DNA from: Saprospiraceae bacterium
Lineage (GTDB): Bacteria > Bacteroidota > Bacteroidia > Chitinophagales > Saprospiraceae
Reading direction: 5' to 3'
Assembly: GCA_020628855.1 (NCBI GenBank)
Contig: JAHDEL010000012.1
Coordinates: 22,085 to 86,084, forward strand
Length of the DNA stretch: 64,000 nucleotides
Below the pieces are notes generated by a model that was not told the origin of the DNA, made no database searches, and was given only the letters and a program-made list of their open reading frames with translations. Of this stretch, positions 17,882 through 26,811 are shown piece after piece. A program made the translations under genes and the position numbers. Numbering within the stretch: position 1 is the first letter of the stretch; each line of letters opens with the position of its first letter.

Positions 17882-19714
17882 CTATTCTTTTGAGTTGTAA
17901 TAGTCACGAAGCACGAAGAAAGCTTTTTTCTTTTCACCTTTTTCTGAAATCAGACCTTTGCGATTATAGTTGTCTTGAATGTTTGGCAGCACTCTTCTCG
18001 GAGACTTGAAATCAACAAGCAACCATGGAGATACGCCTCTGAGTTGATCGATTTGATCAATCATTTGTATTGTTTCTTGATACAAATACTCTTGGTATTC
18101 TTCTGTCCAACGCTCGTCTCTTGGTCCATGTAACCCATACTTCGCACCAGCACCAAACTCTGAGATAATTACTGGTTTGTTTTGATCTATGTGCCATGAA
18201 ATTGTTTGACACTTCTCTATATTTCCGTCATACCAACCGATATATTGATTGAAGCTGAGAACATCAACAATTTCTGCAAAAGGATCCTCAATGGTTCTCA
18301 CCAACGGATTACCATTGTAATTTTTTTGTTCTAGTGCTGCACTGATTAATCTAGTTGAATCTTTATGTTTTATGAAGGTAGCCAACTTACTTAAAAATGT
18401 ATTTCTTGCTTCACTGACGGGTGTTTCGTTTGCCATAGACCAAATAATAACACAGGCTCGATTTTTATCGCGACTAAGTACCTCAGAGAGTTGATTTTCG
18501 GCATTATTGTAGGTGTCTGGATTTGTCCAATCTATTGTCCAGTAGACAGGAATCTCCTCCCAAATCATCAACCCAATTTCATCAGCAAGTCTAATCATAT
18601 GTTCATTATGCGGATAATGAGCAAGGCGCACAAAATTGCACCCAAGTTCTTTTGCCCACCCAAGCAGCATTTCAGCATCTTCTCTAGTGTTTGCTCTGCC
18701 TCCTCTGATGGGGCTCTCTTCGTGAATAGAGATGCCTTTTAAAAAAATCGGTTCCCCATTGAGCATGATATCAGAGCCAGCAGTCGTAATAGTTCTGAAC
18801 CCTATCGTGTCGACAATACTATCTGCATCTGTGGTCAATGTAATGGCATAACGTTTTGGAGAATCTGGTGACCAATACTTGATATCATCAGCGATAATAG
18901 TATAATCAACCTGACCTGAAGCATTCGTGATAAGAGAAGTGTCTATATCTAATTCATCTATTTGTAATTGTACTTGCTGTCGCGCTTTTGAGTTTCCTTG
19001 CAGTTGTATTGTTCCATGAATTCCAGACATGTCATCCGCTAGACCTATGGTATAATCAGCTATGTGGGTTTGGGGCAATTCGATAACCTTGATGCTTCTG
19101 GTTATGCCACCATAATTCCACCAGTCGGTATTCAGGGTTGGCACACCTTCCTTTGCTCTTTTGTTATCAACTTTGATGATGAGATAATTATCTGTTTCTC
19201 TCAATAGTTCAGTAACATCAAATTGGAATGGTGTAAAACCTCCAACATGCCTCCCAAGTTTCTTACTATTGAAGTAGACATCAGCTGTGTAATTGATGGC
19301 ACCAAAGTAAAGAATAACAGAATTTGATTCTTCTGATTTGATATAATCAAACGACTTTTTATACCAGACTGTACCTTCATAATAGAACAACTTATCATCT
19401 TGAGAATTCCAATCGCCTGGAACAATCAGGCTATCCATTTTATCAAAATCATATTCTACAAGGTCAGCAGGTGATTTTCGCTTAGCGTTTGTAAAGAATG
19501 CTCCATTACCAGGGTTAGATTGATATTCAAAGGGTTCATAACGATAATTATAAAAACCATTTTCATAGGGATCAACAATGTATTTCCAATGACCATCAAG
19601 ACTTAAACACTTTCTGTTATAGGCATTAGATAGGACTGCTTCTTGACCCAAGACCATATGCACAAAGCACATCACTAACCCTATTGTAATTGTCCATTTC
19701 ACTAGTTTCATCAT
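17882..19714 (-). CDS. Glycoside hydrolase family 2 (beta-glucuronidase/galactosidase-like)
   Basis: 610 residues with a signal peptide ending MVLGQ (24). Domains follow the GH2 order: jelly-roll (about 35-210), Ig-like sandwich (220-310), TIM barrel (315-605). The catalytic acid/base is Glu430 in WSMANET, and the nucleophile is Glu519 in VIISEFGAG. KGISIHEESP and NFVRLAHYPH are standard GH2 signatures. It lacks the large C-terminal domains of LacZ and is the length of a beta-glucuronidase, but DWWNYGGITR alone does not decide the substrate. It cleaves terminal beta-linked sugars, probably in the periplasm. Confidence 0.92.
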   Translation of the reverse strand: MMKLVKWTITIGLVMCFVHMVLGQEAVLSNAYNRKCLSLDGHWKYIVDPYENGFYNYRYEPFEYQSNPGNGAFFTNAKRKSPADLVEYDFDKMDSLIVPGDWNSQDDKLFYYEGTVWYKKSFDYIKSEESNSVILYFGAINYTADVYFNSKKLGRHVGGFTPFQFDVTELLRETDNYLIIKVDNKRAKEGVPTLNTDWWNYGGITRSIKVIELPQTHIADYTIGLADDMSGIHGTIQLQGNSKARQQVQLQIDELDIDTSLITNASGQVDYTIIADDIKYWSPDSPKRYAITLTTDADSIVDTIGFRTITTAGSDIMLNGEPIFLKGISIHEESPIRGGRANTREDAEMLLGWAKELGCNFVRLAHYPHNEHMIRLADEIGLMIWEEIPVYWTIDWTNPDTYNNAENQLSEVLSRDKNRACVIIWSMANETPVSEARNTFLSKLATFIKHKDSTRLISAALEQKNYNGNPLVRTIEDPFAEIVDVLSFNQYIGWYDGNIEKCQTISWHIDQNKPVIISEFGAGAKYGLHGPRDERWTEEYQEYLYQETIQMIDQIDQLRGVSPWLLVDFKSPRRVLPNIQDNYNRKGLISEKGEKKKAFFVLRDYYNSKE

Positions 19715-19749
19715 TCAGTTATTTCATTGGTTTTAGCTTGACAAATTCA

Positions 19750-20583
19750 TCAATCCAATAATTCCAAGAGTCTGAGATTGCCATAATATTCAATATAATC
19801 ACGTACAGACCTGCCTTCATCGTCTGTCATATTTATGTTGGCGTTACGAGAAAGCAATTGTCTGAAGTAATAGTCATTGGATTCTCCTGCTGCTTTCATT
19901 AATGCCGTTCTGTTGCCCCTGCAAACCTGATCCACATTAGCCCCTAGATCAAGCAATGTATTGAATAATAGAGTATCCTTACTGCTCATGGCAACCATCA
20001 AAGGTGTCATAGTGACTTGTAGAAATTTTGCACAAGTATCAATATTTATCCCAGACTCTGTAGCTTCTTTTAATGTTTGTACATCAGAATATCTCAGACA
20101 TTGCCTCAATTGACCAACGGCATCTAATCTGTAATATCTGTCAGAGTGGATACGGTATACCTGATGGTCCAGTTTTACTTTTTCATACACTTGATCAACC
20201 AAAGTGAACACATAATAATTATGAATGCGTGAAGCATGTTTAGCAGCAACGAATTCATTTTTTCCAATGTTCAATCGATTGTCAGGAAGATCATGAAATG
20301 GCGTTTTGTCAAAGTCGATACTAGTCAACATGCTATCAGTGACTTGTTCAAAGGAGGCTATGTCTAGTTTGGCAAATTGCCAATTCTTACTATAGTAGAC
20401 CCATGATCTGTTAGCAGTGTTATAACTGAAGCCTAACTTTTCTTCACAATCTCCAAGTTGATGATGCGAGCTGAAACTTGAAGTGTCAAGATTGGCTTGT
20501 CTTGGCACACAGCTGATTACCAGCAAGGTGATTAAGGACAAACTGATAGTCCATATAGCCGTATTGAGTCTTTGTTTTTGCAT
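19750..20583 (-). CDS. Ankyrin-repeat lipoprotein
   Basis: The start is at MQKQRLNTAIW (ATG complement 20581-20583), which shares one base with the upstream GNAT stop (TAATG), a typical coupled junction; the longer ORF form would overlap that gene by 60 bases. The signal ends in LLVISC (lipobox). The body (about 25-170) is unrecognised. Residues about 180-277 hold ankyrin repeats (MTPLMVAMSSKDTLLFNTLL, GNRTALMKAAGESNDYYFRQ). 277 residues. It would sit in the periplasm; ankyrin arrays mediate protein binding. Confidence 0.78.
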   Translation of the reverse strand: MQKQRLNTAIWTISLSLITLLVISCVPRQANLDTSSFSSHHQLGDCEEKLGFSYNTANRSWVYYSKNWQFAKLDIASFEQVTDSMLTSIDFDKTPFHDLPDNRLNIGKNEFVAAKHASRIHNYYVFTLVDQVYEKVKLDHQVYRIHSDRYYRLDAVGQLRQCLRYSDVQTLKEATESGINIDTCAKFLQVTMTPLMVAMSSKDTLLFNTLLDLGANVDQVCRGNRTALMKAAGESNDYYFRQLLSRNANINMTDDEGRSVRDYIEYYGNLRLLELLD

Positions 20584-21116
20584 TACATTCTCTTGTTTTG
20601 CCACTCTGATTTGAGAATGGCATAGATATCGACATCTAACCAAGCTCCATTTTTGAATTCACATTCACGCATTGTGCCTTCATGGGTGAAGTGTATTTTT
20701 TCTAGAGCGGCTTTGCACTTGCTATTTTGACCATCTACAAATCCCTCAATTCTGTTGATGTCAAGTGTGTTAAAACCTATATCAAAAACTAATGGCATCA
20801 CTTCTTTTAGAATACCTATTCCCCAAAATTCAGGAAGCAACCATAATCCTACTTCAGCTTTTCGATGAGTTTTGTCTAGTCCATTGAAGCCACATGCACC
20901 AACAAATGTATTCTTTGCCTTAGCGCTAATAGTCCACCAGGCTCCTGTACCTCTTTCTACTAGGTTTCTATACCATTCCATCTGTTCTTTGGTCGCTTCC
21001 AAAGTGGGGAAGTGCACATCATAATACCTTGTCACAAGAGGATTTGATAGACCTCTGTAGATGTTTTCTATATCTGTATCAATGATAGGGCTAAGAGTAA
21101 ATCTATCTGTCTGCAT
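20583..21116 (-). CDS. GNAT acetyltransferase, RimJ/RimL type
   Basis: 177 residues. RFTLSPIIDTDIENIYRGLS opening, GACGFNGLDKTHRKAEVGLW and FWGIGILKEVMPLVFDIGF (acetyl-CoA loop), and INRIEGFVDGQNSKCKAALE match the ribosomal-protein-acetyltransferase-like GNAT fold (Acetyltransf_3). The acceptor is unknown. The stop overlaps the start of the ankyrin gene by one base. Confidence 0.88.
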   Translation of the reverse strand: MQTDRFTLSPIIDTDIENIYRGLSNPLVTRYYDVHFPTLEATKEQMEWYRNLVERGTGAWWTISAKAKNTFVGACGFNGLDKTHRKAEVGLWLLPEFWGIGILKEVMPLVFDIGFNTLDINRIEGFVDGQNSKCKAALEKIHFTHEGTMRECEFKNGAWLDVDIYAILKSEWQNKRM

Positions 21117-21179
21117 GTTTTAAAAAGTAAACCACTTTTGCATAGTTACAACTCTAAACTAGTCAGTGACGACATGAAA

Positions 21180-21749
21180 TCAAAGTTGTTTTAATTTGAA
21201 ATACTGGATTATTTTCATGGCAGTGGCATTTGCCGTAAGGTGTGTATTGTTTACCTTGAATATTGGCTTATCAGGAAATTCATTGTCCAATGATTGCATT
21301 CGGTATTGAGACTCATGCTTTAATAAGCGCTGTTCAGAGGCTTCAACATCTCGTTTGCTTGGTTTTTCAGCCAGACGTTCAGGATGGCGATTGCGTTGTA
21401 GTCTTTGTTCTAAATGACAATTGAGTTCAGTGATACAAACCCTTGCCTGAGTTTTTTCAAACACACTAATAATTTCATCAATATAGTCTTCGTCTGATTT
21501 CTGATCAAATGCCCAAACCATCGTAAATATGAAGCCTTCAATTGATGACCTAGCGACCTCTTCGAATATTCGAAACCGAAGTGCTTTATCCAGATTTCTA
21601 AAATGTTCTGTACCGAAATCAAAAAATTGATGGACGAGTTCAAGGGACATATGATTGTGCAAGAGCTTATAACCAGTAAGTGCTTTTAGCTCCTTACCTA
21701 CTGTCATTTTACCTGCTGCAGGTGGTCCACAAAGAATGATAACATCCAT
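21180..21749 (-). CDS. P-loop kinase-like ATPase (AAA_33/shikimate-kinase-like)
   Basis: 189 residues. Walker A GPPAAGKMTVGKEL (8-21) at the very N-terminus and a lid-type RHPERLAEKPSKRD segment suit a small kinase of the nucleoside/shikimate-kinase-like superfamily. The substrate cannot be read from the sequence. Cytosolic. It stands between a GNAT gene and a DUF1761 gene without close coupling. Confidence 0.78.
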   Translation of the reverse strand: MDVIILCGPPAAGKMTVGKELKALTGYKLLHNHMSLELVHQFFDFGTEHFRNLDKALRFRIFEEVARSSIEGFIFTMVWAFDQKSDEDYIDEIISVFEKTQARVCITELNCHLEQRLQRNRHPERLAEKPSKRDVEASEQRLLKHESQYRMQSLDNEFPDKPIFKVNNTHLTANATAMKIIQYFKLKQL

Positions 21750-21799
21750 TTTGGTATCTCAATAGTGAAAAGATATGTCTTAAGAATAACACAATCAAG

Positions 21800-22282
21800 T
21801 TAGACAAATTCTGAAATACAGCCTCCAATGATTGCACTTGTAATTAACCAATAAGTGAAATGGTGAATAACATATTTCATTGTCTTATTCTCAAGGATTG
21901 CTGCAATTGCAACAAAAGGAAGTGCAAAAACAAATGCATTAATGATCCCATGAAATACACCATGACCAAAGTGTCTATGCTTATCACCATAGACTGCTAA
22001 GAAATCTTTGACAACTTTTTCAGATGCTGCATTTCCTTGCATGATATCAGTAAAGAAGAGCTCATAGAAGCCCATCTGATGAATAATAAGATTAATGTAA
22101 CCATACACTAAAGTGAAACTGAGTATGAATAGCACTATAACCTTACCTACTGAAAGTTCTTTTGGATTGACAAAGCTAACTCCAGAATATCTACTCATCC
22201 AAGTCTTAGGATGGTACCAATAAGCACCAATGAGTAAAGGAATAAATGCGATCAGAAAAAACGCTAGATAATTCAGATTCAT
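21800..22282 (-). CDS. DUF1761 membrane protein
   Basis: Start set at MNLNYLAFFLIAFIPLLIGA (ATG complement 22280-22282). 160 residues, four transmembrane helices, with WYHPKTWMSRYSG after helix 1, matching the 'W..p.lFGk.W' type signature of DUF1761, and GFHG-like FGHGVFHGIINAF near the third helix. The function of the family is unknown. Confidence 0.78.
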   Translation of the reverse strand: MNLNYLAFFLIAFIPLLIGAYWYHPKTWMSRYSGVSFVNPKELSVGKVIVLFILSFTLVYGYINLIIHQMGFYELFFTDIMQGNAASEKVVKDFLAVYGDKHRHFGHGVFHGIINAFVFALPFVAIAAILENKTMKYVIHHFTYWLITSAIIGGCISEFV

Positions 22283-22354
22283 TGTATCTGTGTTATTCTT
22301 TGAAATATTCAATAAAAGTAAGCAGTAAGGGTAAGTCTAGAACAAACTTCTTTG

Positions 22355-23179
22355 TTATTGGAGATCTAGTTCCATCTCATATTGCTTAATAATATTCTTC
22401 AATTTACTTTGTTGAAGAGCTTCTAATTTTGCTGTCAAACGACTATCCACATTGATAATTTTTACTGTGTCAGTTGTTTGAGCAATAGCGCTCAATAGTC
22501 TTAACCATGCATCTTCATTTGGCATGAGTACATCGAACTGACCAATGTAGTTCGTCTCTGTATGATACATAAAAAAGGACTCAATCTCTTGATTATGCAT
22601 CACGTAATAGTACTTGTACTCTCTTCGAAGTAGCGTTTCTTTTTGAAAGTCCCAGGAGTAATATGCACGGTTGGGGATGATTTGCCAGTCAAATGCCTCT
22701 TTGGCAATGGGAACAATATCGCAAGCCAGTACTTCATCTAACTCAATCTTGCCTGAGAATGCATCATAAGATTTGCATATCTCGAATCCTACTCCTTGGT
22801 ATGCTTTAATCGCTTTTTCATTGTCTTGAATAACTTCTAATGTACTCTTCTGAATGCCATTTGCTTTTAAGTCATGTATTGCAAATTCATAGATAGATTT
22901 GACAATTCTATTGCCTCTATAATCAGGGATCACCCCTGTTCCAGTGTTATATGCTGTGATATAGTCATTACGCTTATCAATTGCGTGTATAATAAAACCA
23001 ACAAGTAGATTATTATCAAACATTCCATAAGAGAGTGCATAGTCTACTCCGGCAGCTTTCCAGCGTTCTATGTAATAATCGTAAGATGTAGGCATTGGGA
23101 CGTAATAGTTTTCGAATGCTTGTATAAAGCAAGCAATGATTTCGTCCTGTTTGATTGTATTTAATGGCTTGATCAACAT
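22355..23179 (-). CDS. GNAT N-acetyltransferase with C-terminal extension
   Basis: 274 residues. The N-terminal half is a GNAT domain: GFIIHAIDKRNDYI, TGVIPDYRGNRIVKSIYEF (acetyl-CoA motif RGNRI) and LEVIQDNEKAIKAYQGVGFE. The C-terminal half (about 150-270) is an unrecognised alpha/beta region, possibly a second degenerate GNAT. The acceptor is unknown. It lies 3 bases from the WG-repeat gene upstream, so they share a transcript. Confidence 0.85.
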   Translation of the reverse strand: MLIKPLNTIKQDEIIACFIQAFENYYVPMPTSYDYYIERWKAAGVDYALSYGMFDNNLLVGFIIHAIDKRNDYITAYNTGTGVIPDYRGNRIVKSIYEFAIHDLKANGIQKSTLEVIQDNEKAIKAYQGVGFEICKSYDAFSGKIELDEVLACDIVPIAKEAFDWQIIPNRAYYSWDFQKETLLRREYKYYYVMHNQEIESFFMYHTETNYIGQFDVLMPNEDAWLRLLSAIAQTTDTVKIINVDSRLTAKLEALQQSKLKNIIKQYEMELDLQ

Positions 23180-23182
23180 AGA

Positions 23183-24073
23183 CTATTTCGAATCTGATTG
23201 TATCGTTCTTCTCGTAAAGAATTCTTGGCCTTGTAGTGAGATATACCCGTATTTATCTGGTTCATATTCTACCAAGGCTAGTCCTCTATTCATATCACTG
23301 ATAGAGTAATATTTCGCCTCAACAATTTCTTTAGGTTCGTAGAAAAGTCTGATATAGCCCCATTTGTCATTCCGCTTGAAACCAAACACCTCTTTTGGAT
23401 AAGCTTCGTCTTGACAAGGAAAGAATTTGAAGTCTTGATATTTGAAAACAATGGAAGTATCAAGATGAGTGGCATCTCGATATCTCTTCGAGTCAAAGAA
23501 TAGAGCCTTTTTGCCATCCTTCGATGCAATAATATATTGCCTTCCTAAGGACTCAATTGCGTCAAACGTCATATCCAAAGTATCTCTGTCATAGGCATAG
23601 CTGTTTGCACTAGTATCTCTTCGATTATAACTTACCAAGTATCCATCATTTACTGCAACTGTATCTATTCCATACAAGCTCTTAGGCTGAAGGCAATTCC
23701 GGTAGACTCCACCACACAGTGCTATACCTCGGGTGTTTACCTTACCTTCTGTATTTATTATCATGACTTTCCCTTTGTGGGTGACAGAAGCAATGCCATG
23801 CATATAATCTGTTGCAGTTTCGTATTTAGGCTTGATGACAACCTTACCTTTTTCGTTGATGTAGCCATATTTGCCTTTGAGCTTGATTCTTCCTCGCAGA
23901 TCATAAGTAGGATAGGCTTCTTCGAATTTGGGCTGGAGGATAATTGAATCTTTTGCATTCACATAGCCCCATAGGCCTTGGTCTTCATAGGGAATAAGCA
24001 TAATTTCTAGACGCTGACTATTACCTGATAGACAAATGAATAGACTCAATATGGAGACATATAACCAAGTCAT
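23183..24073 (-). CDS. WG-repeat protein, exported
   Basis: 296 residues with a signal peptide (to about CLSGNSQ). WG/KWG beta-repeats are visible: YEDQGLWGYVNAKDSIILQP, LKGKYGYINEKGKVVIKP and KRNDKWGYIRLFYEPKEIVEA, each a strand-turn-strand unit of about 35-45 residues. WG repeats are thought to be binding scaffolds. This is one of three such proteins in the window. It ends 3 bases before the GNAT gene. Confidence 0.85.
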   Translation of the reverse strand: MTWLYVSILSLFICLSGNSQRLEIMLIPYEDQGLWGYVNAKDSIILQPKFEEAYPTYDLRGRIKLKGKYGYINEKGKVVIKPKYETATDYMHGIASVTHKGKVMIINTEGKVNTRGIALCGGVYRNCLQPKSLYGIDTVAVNDGYLVSYNRRDTSANSYAYDRDTLDMTFDAIESLGRQYIIASKDGKKALFFDSKRYRDATHLDTSIVFKYQDFKFFPCQDEAYPKEVFGFKRNDKWGYIRLFYEPKEIVEAKYYSISDMNRGLALVEYEPDKYGYISLQGQEFFTRRTIQSDSK

Positions 24074-24179
24074 ACTGCTAGTTACAAGGTAACCGAATTC
24101 TTGTCACGACACCAGACACGAATTGATTTTTTCAATCAGTTTTGTCTTACGTTATACAATGCCTTTTCTAAAAGTAATA

Positions 24180-25376
24180 TCATTGTTTGAGGATTCTGAA
24201 GAGTTGTGTTTCTATGTACATGGAGTAAATCCCTGCTGGTAACTCTTCTAGAGAAACGACTAATTGATTGCTCATTTGTTCACCATTGCTGACGATGAGA
24301 CCAAGAGAATTATAAATTGAATATTTGCCAATTGCTTCATTTTTAGTCACGATTGTAAGCTTGTCATCAAAGGGGTTAGGATAGACATGAGTTAATGAAG
24401 GCATTGTTTCTGACGTGTTTGTACTTACTGAGCTGCAATTGTCATCAAAGAAATTATACATCACCTGATTTGGAGAATCATCACCAATTAAATCACTGAA
24501 CCAGACATGATCACCAGGTTTATCATGCTCTTCATAGATAGTGTATAGACTCAAACAAGTGTTTTCATCATTATTTGAGTATTCATCTAAAATCACTTTG
24601 CCATCATTCAGCTCAGAAGATAATTTACTGTTAGCTGAAATAGCATTTTGATCAAGCCAAAAATCTATTACCTCTCCAACTGATTGATACCAAAGATTTC
24701 CTTCATAAGGCAGTACTTCATCTGCAATTCCATGAAAGACTATTATAGGTGTAGTGACAGTTGCAGAACATTCCTCTTCTAGCATTGTACCTGACATAAT
24801 ACCAATAGCCTTGAAGAGTCCTGTATTATTACATGCTAAGCTATACGCCATCATCCCGCCGTTAGAATAACCACAAGCATAAATCTTGTTTTCATCAATT
24901 GTATATTCTTCCCTTATTTGTCCTATAAGTTGTTCGATAAAGTAAACATCATTCTGATAAATATCTTCAAAGCCAGTATCTCCAGGTTCCCAATAGGTAT
25001 CTTCTTTTTCAGGCCTGTATGCACCTTGAGGGTAGGCAACAATGCAGTTTTCTTGATCTGCAAGCTCATCAAATGCATAAAATTCTCCTATGGTTTGTGC
25101 ATAATCAGAAGCACAGTCTCCAAAGCCATGCATATTAATAATCAGTGGTGAAGACAGACTAGGATCATAGTTAGCTGATACATAGAGAATATATTCTCTC
25201 ATAATGGTTCCATCAGCTGTGACTTGATCTAATGTATGCAGATTTGGATGATTTAGATTTTGCATACAGGTCTCGGTTTGAGTAAACCCTATACCACGAG
25301 AGACAAAAAGTAAAATAGAAACTGTCAGAATCATTTGACTGTAAGAAAGCCACTTCTTAAAAATGAAATTTATCAT
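24180..25376 (-). CDS. Secreted esterase, PHB-depolymerase-like, with T9SS domain
   Basis: 398 residues, N-terminal hydrophobic signal about 12-33. Alpha/beta hydrolase with MHGFGDCASDY oxyanion region, GxSxG as ACGYSNGGMMAYSLAC (Ser171), HGIADEVLPY aspartate, and KPGDHVWF histidine. This pattern is that of the LpqC/polyhydroxybutyrate depolymerase-feruloyl esterase family. Residues about 325-398 (HVYPNPFDDKLTI to the end) form a T9SS C-terminal domain. Ten bases from a second esterase gene upstream; the two are probably cotranscribed and surface-exposed. The natural ester substrate is unknown. Confidence 0.88.
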   Translation of the reverse strand: MINFIFKKWLSYSQMILTVSILLFVSRGIGFTQTETCMQNLNHPNLHTLDQVTADGTIMREYILYVSANYDPSLSSPLIINMHGFGDCASDYAQTIGEFYAFDELADQENCIVAYPQGAYRPEKEDTYWEPGDTGFEDIYQNDVYFIEQLIGQIREEYTIDENKIYACGYSNGGMMAYSLACNNTGLFKAIGIMSGTMLEEECSATVTTPIIVFHGIADEVLPYEGNLWYQSVGEVIDFWLDQNAISANSKLSSELNDGKVILDEYSNNDENTCLSLYTIYEEHDKPGDHVWFSDLIGDDSPNQVMYNFFDDNCSSVSTNTSETMPSLTHVYPNPFDDKLTIVTKNEAIGKYSIYNSLGLIVSNGEQMSNQLVVSLEELPAGIYSMYIETQLFRILKQ

Positions 25377-25386
25377 AGCATTGATA

Positions 25387-26529
25387 TTATAGCCTAATGA
25401 CTGTTTTTGTTTCGTTAGTATTCAATCTCAAGAAATATAGCCCTGACTTATAAGTTGACAAATCGAATTGTAATACGGGTAGATTACTTACTTGAGTTTG
25501 GAGTAATTGACCTAAAGCATTATACAGTTTGGCATCTAGCTCCATTGTCTTAGTGTTAGAGATCCGAATAATATCTGAAGTTGGATTAGGAAATATTTTG
25601 CATAAGTCAGCCTTTTCGATCTCAAATGTACTAGATGGAATAACACAGTCATCCATAAATGATGCAATGAAGGCTCTTTGCTCAGCATTTGTTGTGTGGC
25701 CAGCTGTTCCATTAAGAAGCATTACCTGATCATCCAAGTAAGAAAAGAGTGAGTTGTCTGAATTTTCTTGGAGTATGCCTTCAGTAATCTGAGAGCCAAT
25801 GAAACCTTGGCTTAAAGCTATAGTATAGATGGAATTTTCTGCATCTATAAAAGAAGTACCTACTGAGGTACCACCAGAGTAAGGTATAACAGGGTCATTG
25901 ATATTACAAACAGAGAGATATTTTCTGCCTTGGGCAACTTCATATGTTTTGTCATAACCACAAAATTCTAATTGATTTGAAGTTTCTGCCTGCGGACCAT
26001 AGAAGATATTATCTCTAATTTGATTACTTGTGAGCTGAGATACGATAGCCACAAACTGTGATATGTTCTCATTCGGGTTTTCAATAAAGAGTCTATTGGT
26101 AAGTGCAGCACCATTTGATGACCCAAGTAGCTTAATCTTTTTTTGGTCTATATTGGTAAACATAGACAAGCTTTCCACTAGTTGTGTGATAACTTCTACA
26201 TCTGGTGCATCACTCTGTTCGCTACAAATATTCCAACTATTTGCATATCCAGATGGTGCTATGATGATATGGCACTCCAAGAGGTTTTTAATAGTATTGA
26301 GCATGCCTTGACCATTACCGCCATTACCATGTAAGGCTATACAAACAGGAAAGCCAGTAGCTGGAGGCTCTGAACTAGGTACATGTATGAAGGTCTCATA
26401 TTCCCAACCTTGAGGTTCTTGCTCCCAGATAATAGTCAAATTTAAATCTGATAGATTGGTCAAATCATTCTGAGCATATGATAAACAGTATATGACTATG
26501 CATAAGAGTAAAGTAAAGCACGATTTCAT
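25387..26529 (-). CDS. Secreted alpha/beta hydrolase with T9SS domain
   Basis: 380 residues; signal peptide ends SYAQ (20). ALHGNGGNGQGM is the oxyanion region, KLLGSSNGAALTNRLF carries the GxSxG nucleophile (Ser138), and GTAGHTT probably the histidine. C-terminal domain about 305-380 (IFPNPTSDIIRIS ... GLYFLRLNTN) is the T9SS signal. It resembles its downstream neighbour in layout but is clearly diverged, so the pair is either an old duplication or an assembled set. Confidence 0.85.
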   Translation of the reverse strand: MKSCFTLLLCIVIYCLSYAQNDLTNLSDLNLTIIWEQEPQGWEYETFIHVPSSEPPATGFPVCIALHGNGGNGQGMLNTIKNLLECHIIIAPSGYANSWNICSEQSDAPDVEVITQLVESLSMFTNIDQKKIKLLGSSNGAALTNRLFIENPNENISQFVAIVSQLTSNQIRDNIFYGPQAETSNQLEFCGYDKTYEVAQGRKYLSVCNINDPVIPYSGGTSVGTSFIDAENSIYTIALSQGFIGSQITEGILQENSDNSLFSYLDDQVMLLNGTAGHTTNAEQRAFIASFMDDCVIPSSTFEIEKADLCKIFPNPTSDIIRISNTKTMELDAKLYNALGQLLQTQVSNLPVLQFDLSTYKSGLYFLRLNTNETKTVIRL

Positions 26530-26574
26530 CTAGGCTATTTTAACGAAGGAATAAAAAAGTATTTGCCTTTCGGC

Positions 26575-26781
26575 TCAATGAATGGATTCAATAGATAAAG
26601 CACCAGAAGGACACTTCTTTACTTGTTCTATAATACGTTCTTTTGTTGCTCCATCTGGCTGAACCCACGGTCTGTCTTTGGGTTTGAATACCTCAGATAA
26701 TTGTCTAGCACAGAAACCAGAATGAATACATTTTTCAGATTTCCATACAATATCGATATCGTCTTTTTGATACTTTTTCAT
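26575..26781 (-). CDS. Small (4Fe-4S) mono-cluster ferredoxin-like protein (Fer4_19, YjdI-type)
   Basis: 68 residues. DIVWKSEKCIHSGFCARQL, then WVQPDG and VKKCPSGALS, give the cysteine pattern C-x5-C...C-P-x-GAL of the divergent single-cluster family PF06902. Cytosolic and probably a redox carrier or sensor; no partner enzyme is visible next to it. Confidence 0.88.
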   Translation of the reverse strand: MKKYQKDDIDIVWKSEKCIHSGFCARQLSEVFKPKDRPWVQPDGATKERIIEQVKKCPSGALSIESIH

Positions 26782-26811
26782 GATAAATACAATGATGTTC
26801 TGCTCTTAAAG

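Noticed and set aside
24100..24179. Hairpin ATTGA...TCAAT downstream of the esterase gene
   Set aside because: Short A/T-only stem and no T-run on the minus strand after it; not a credible intrinsic terminator.
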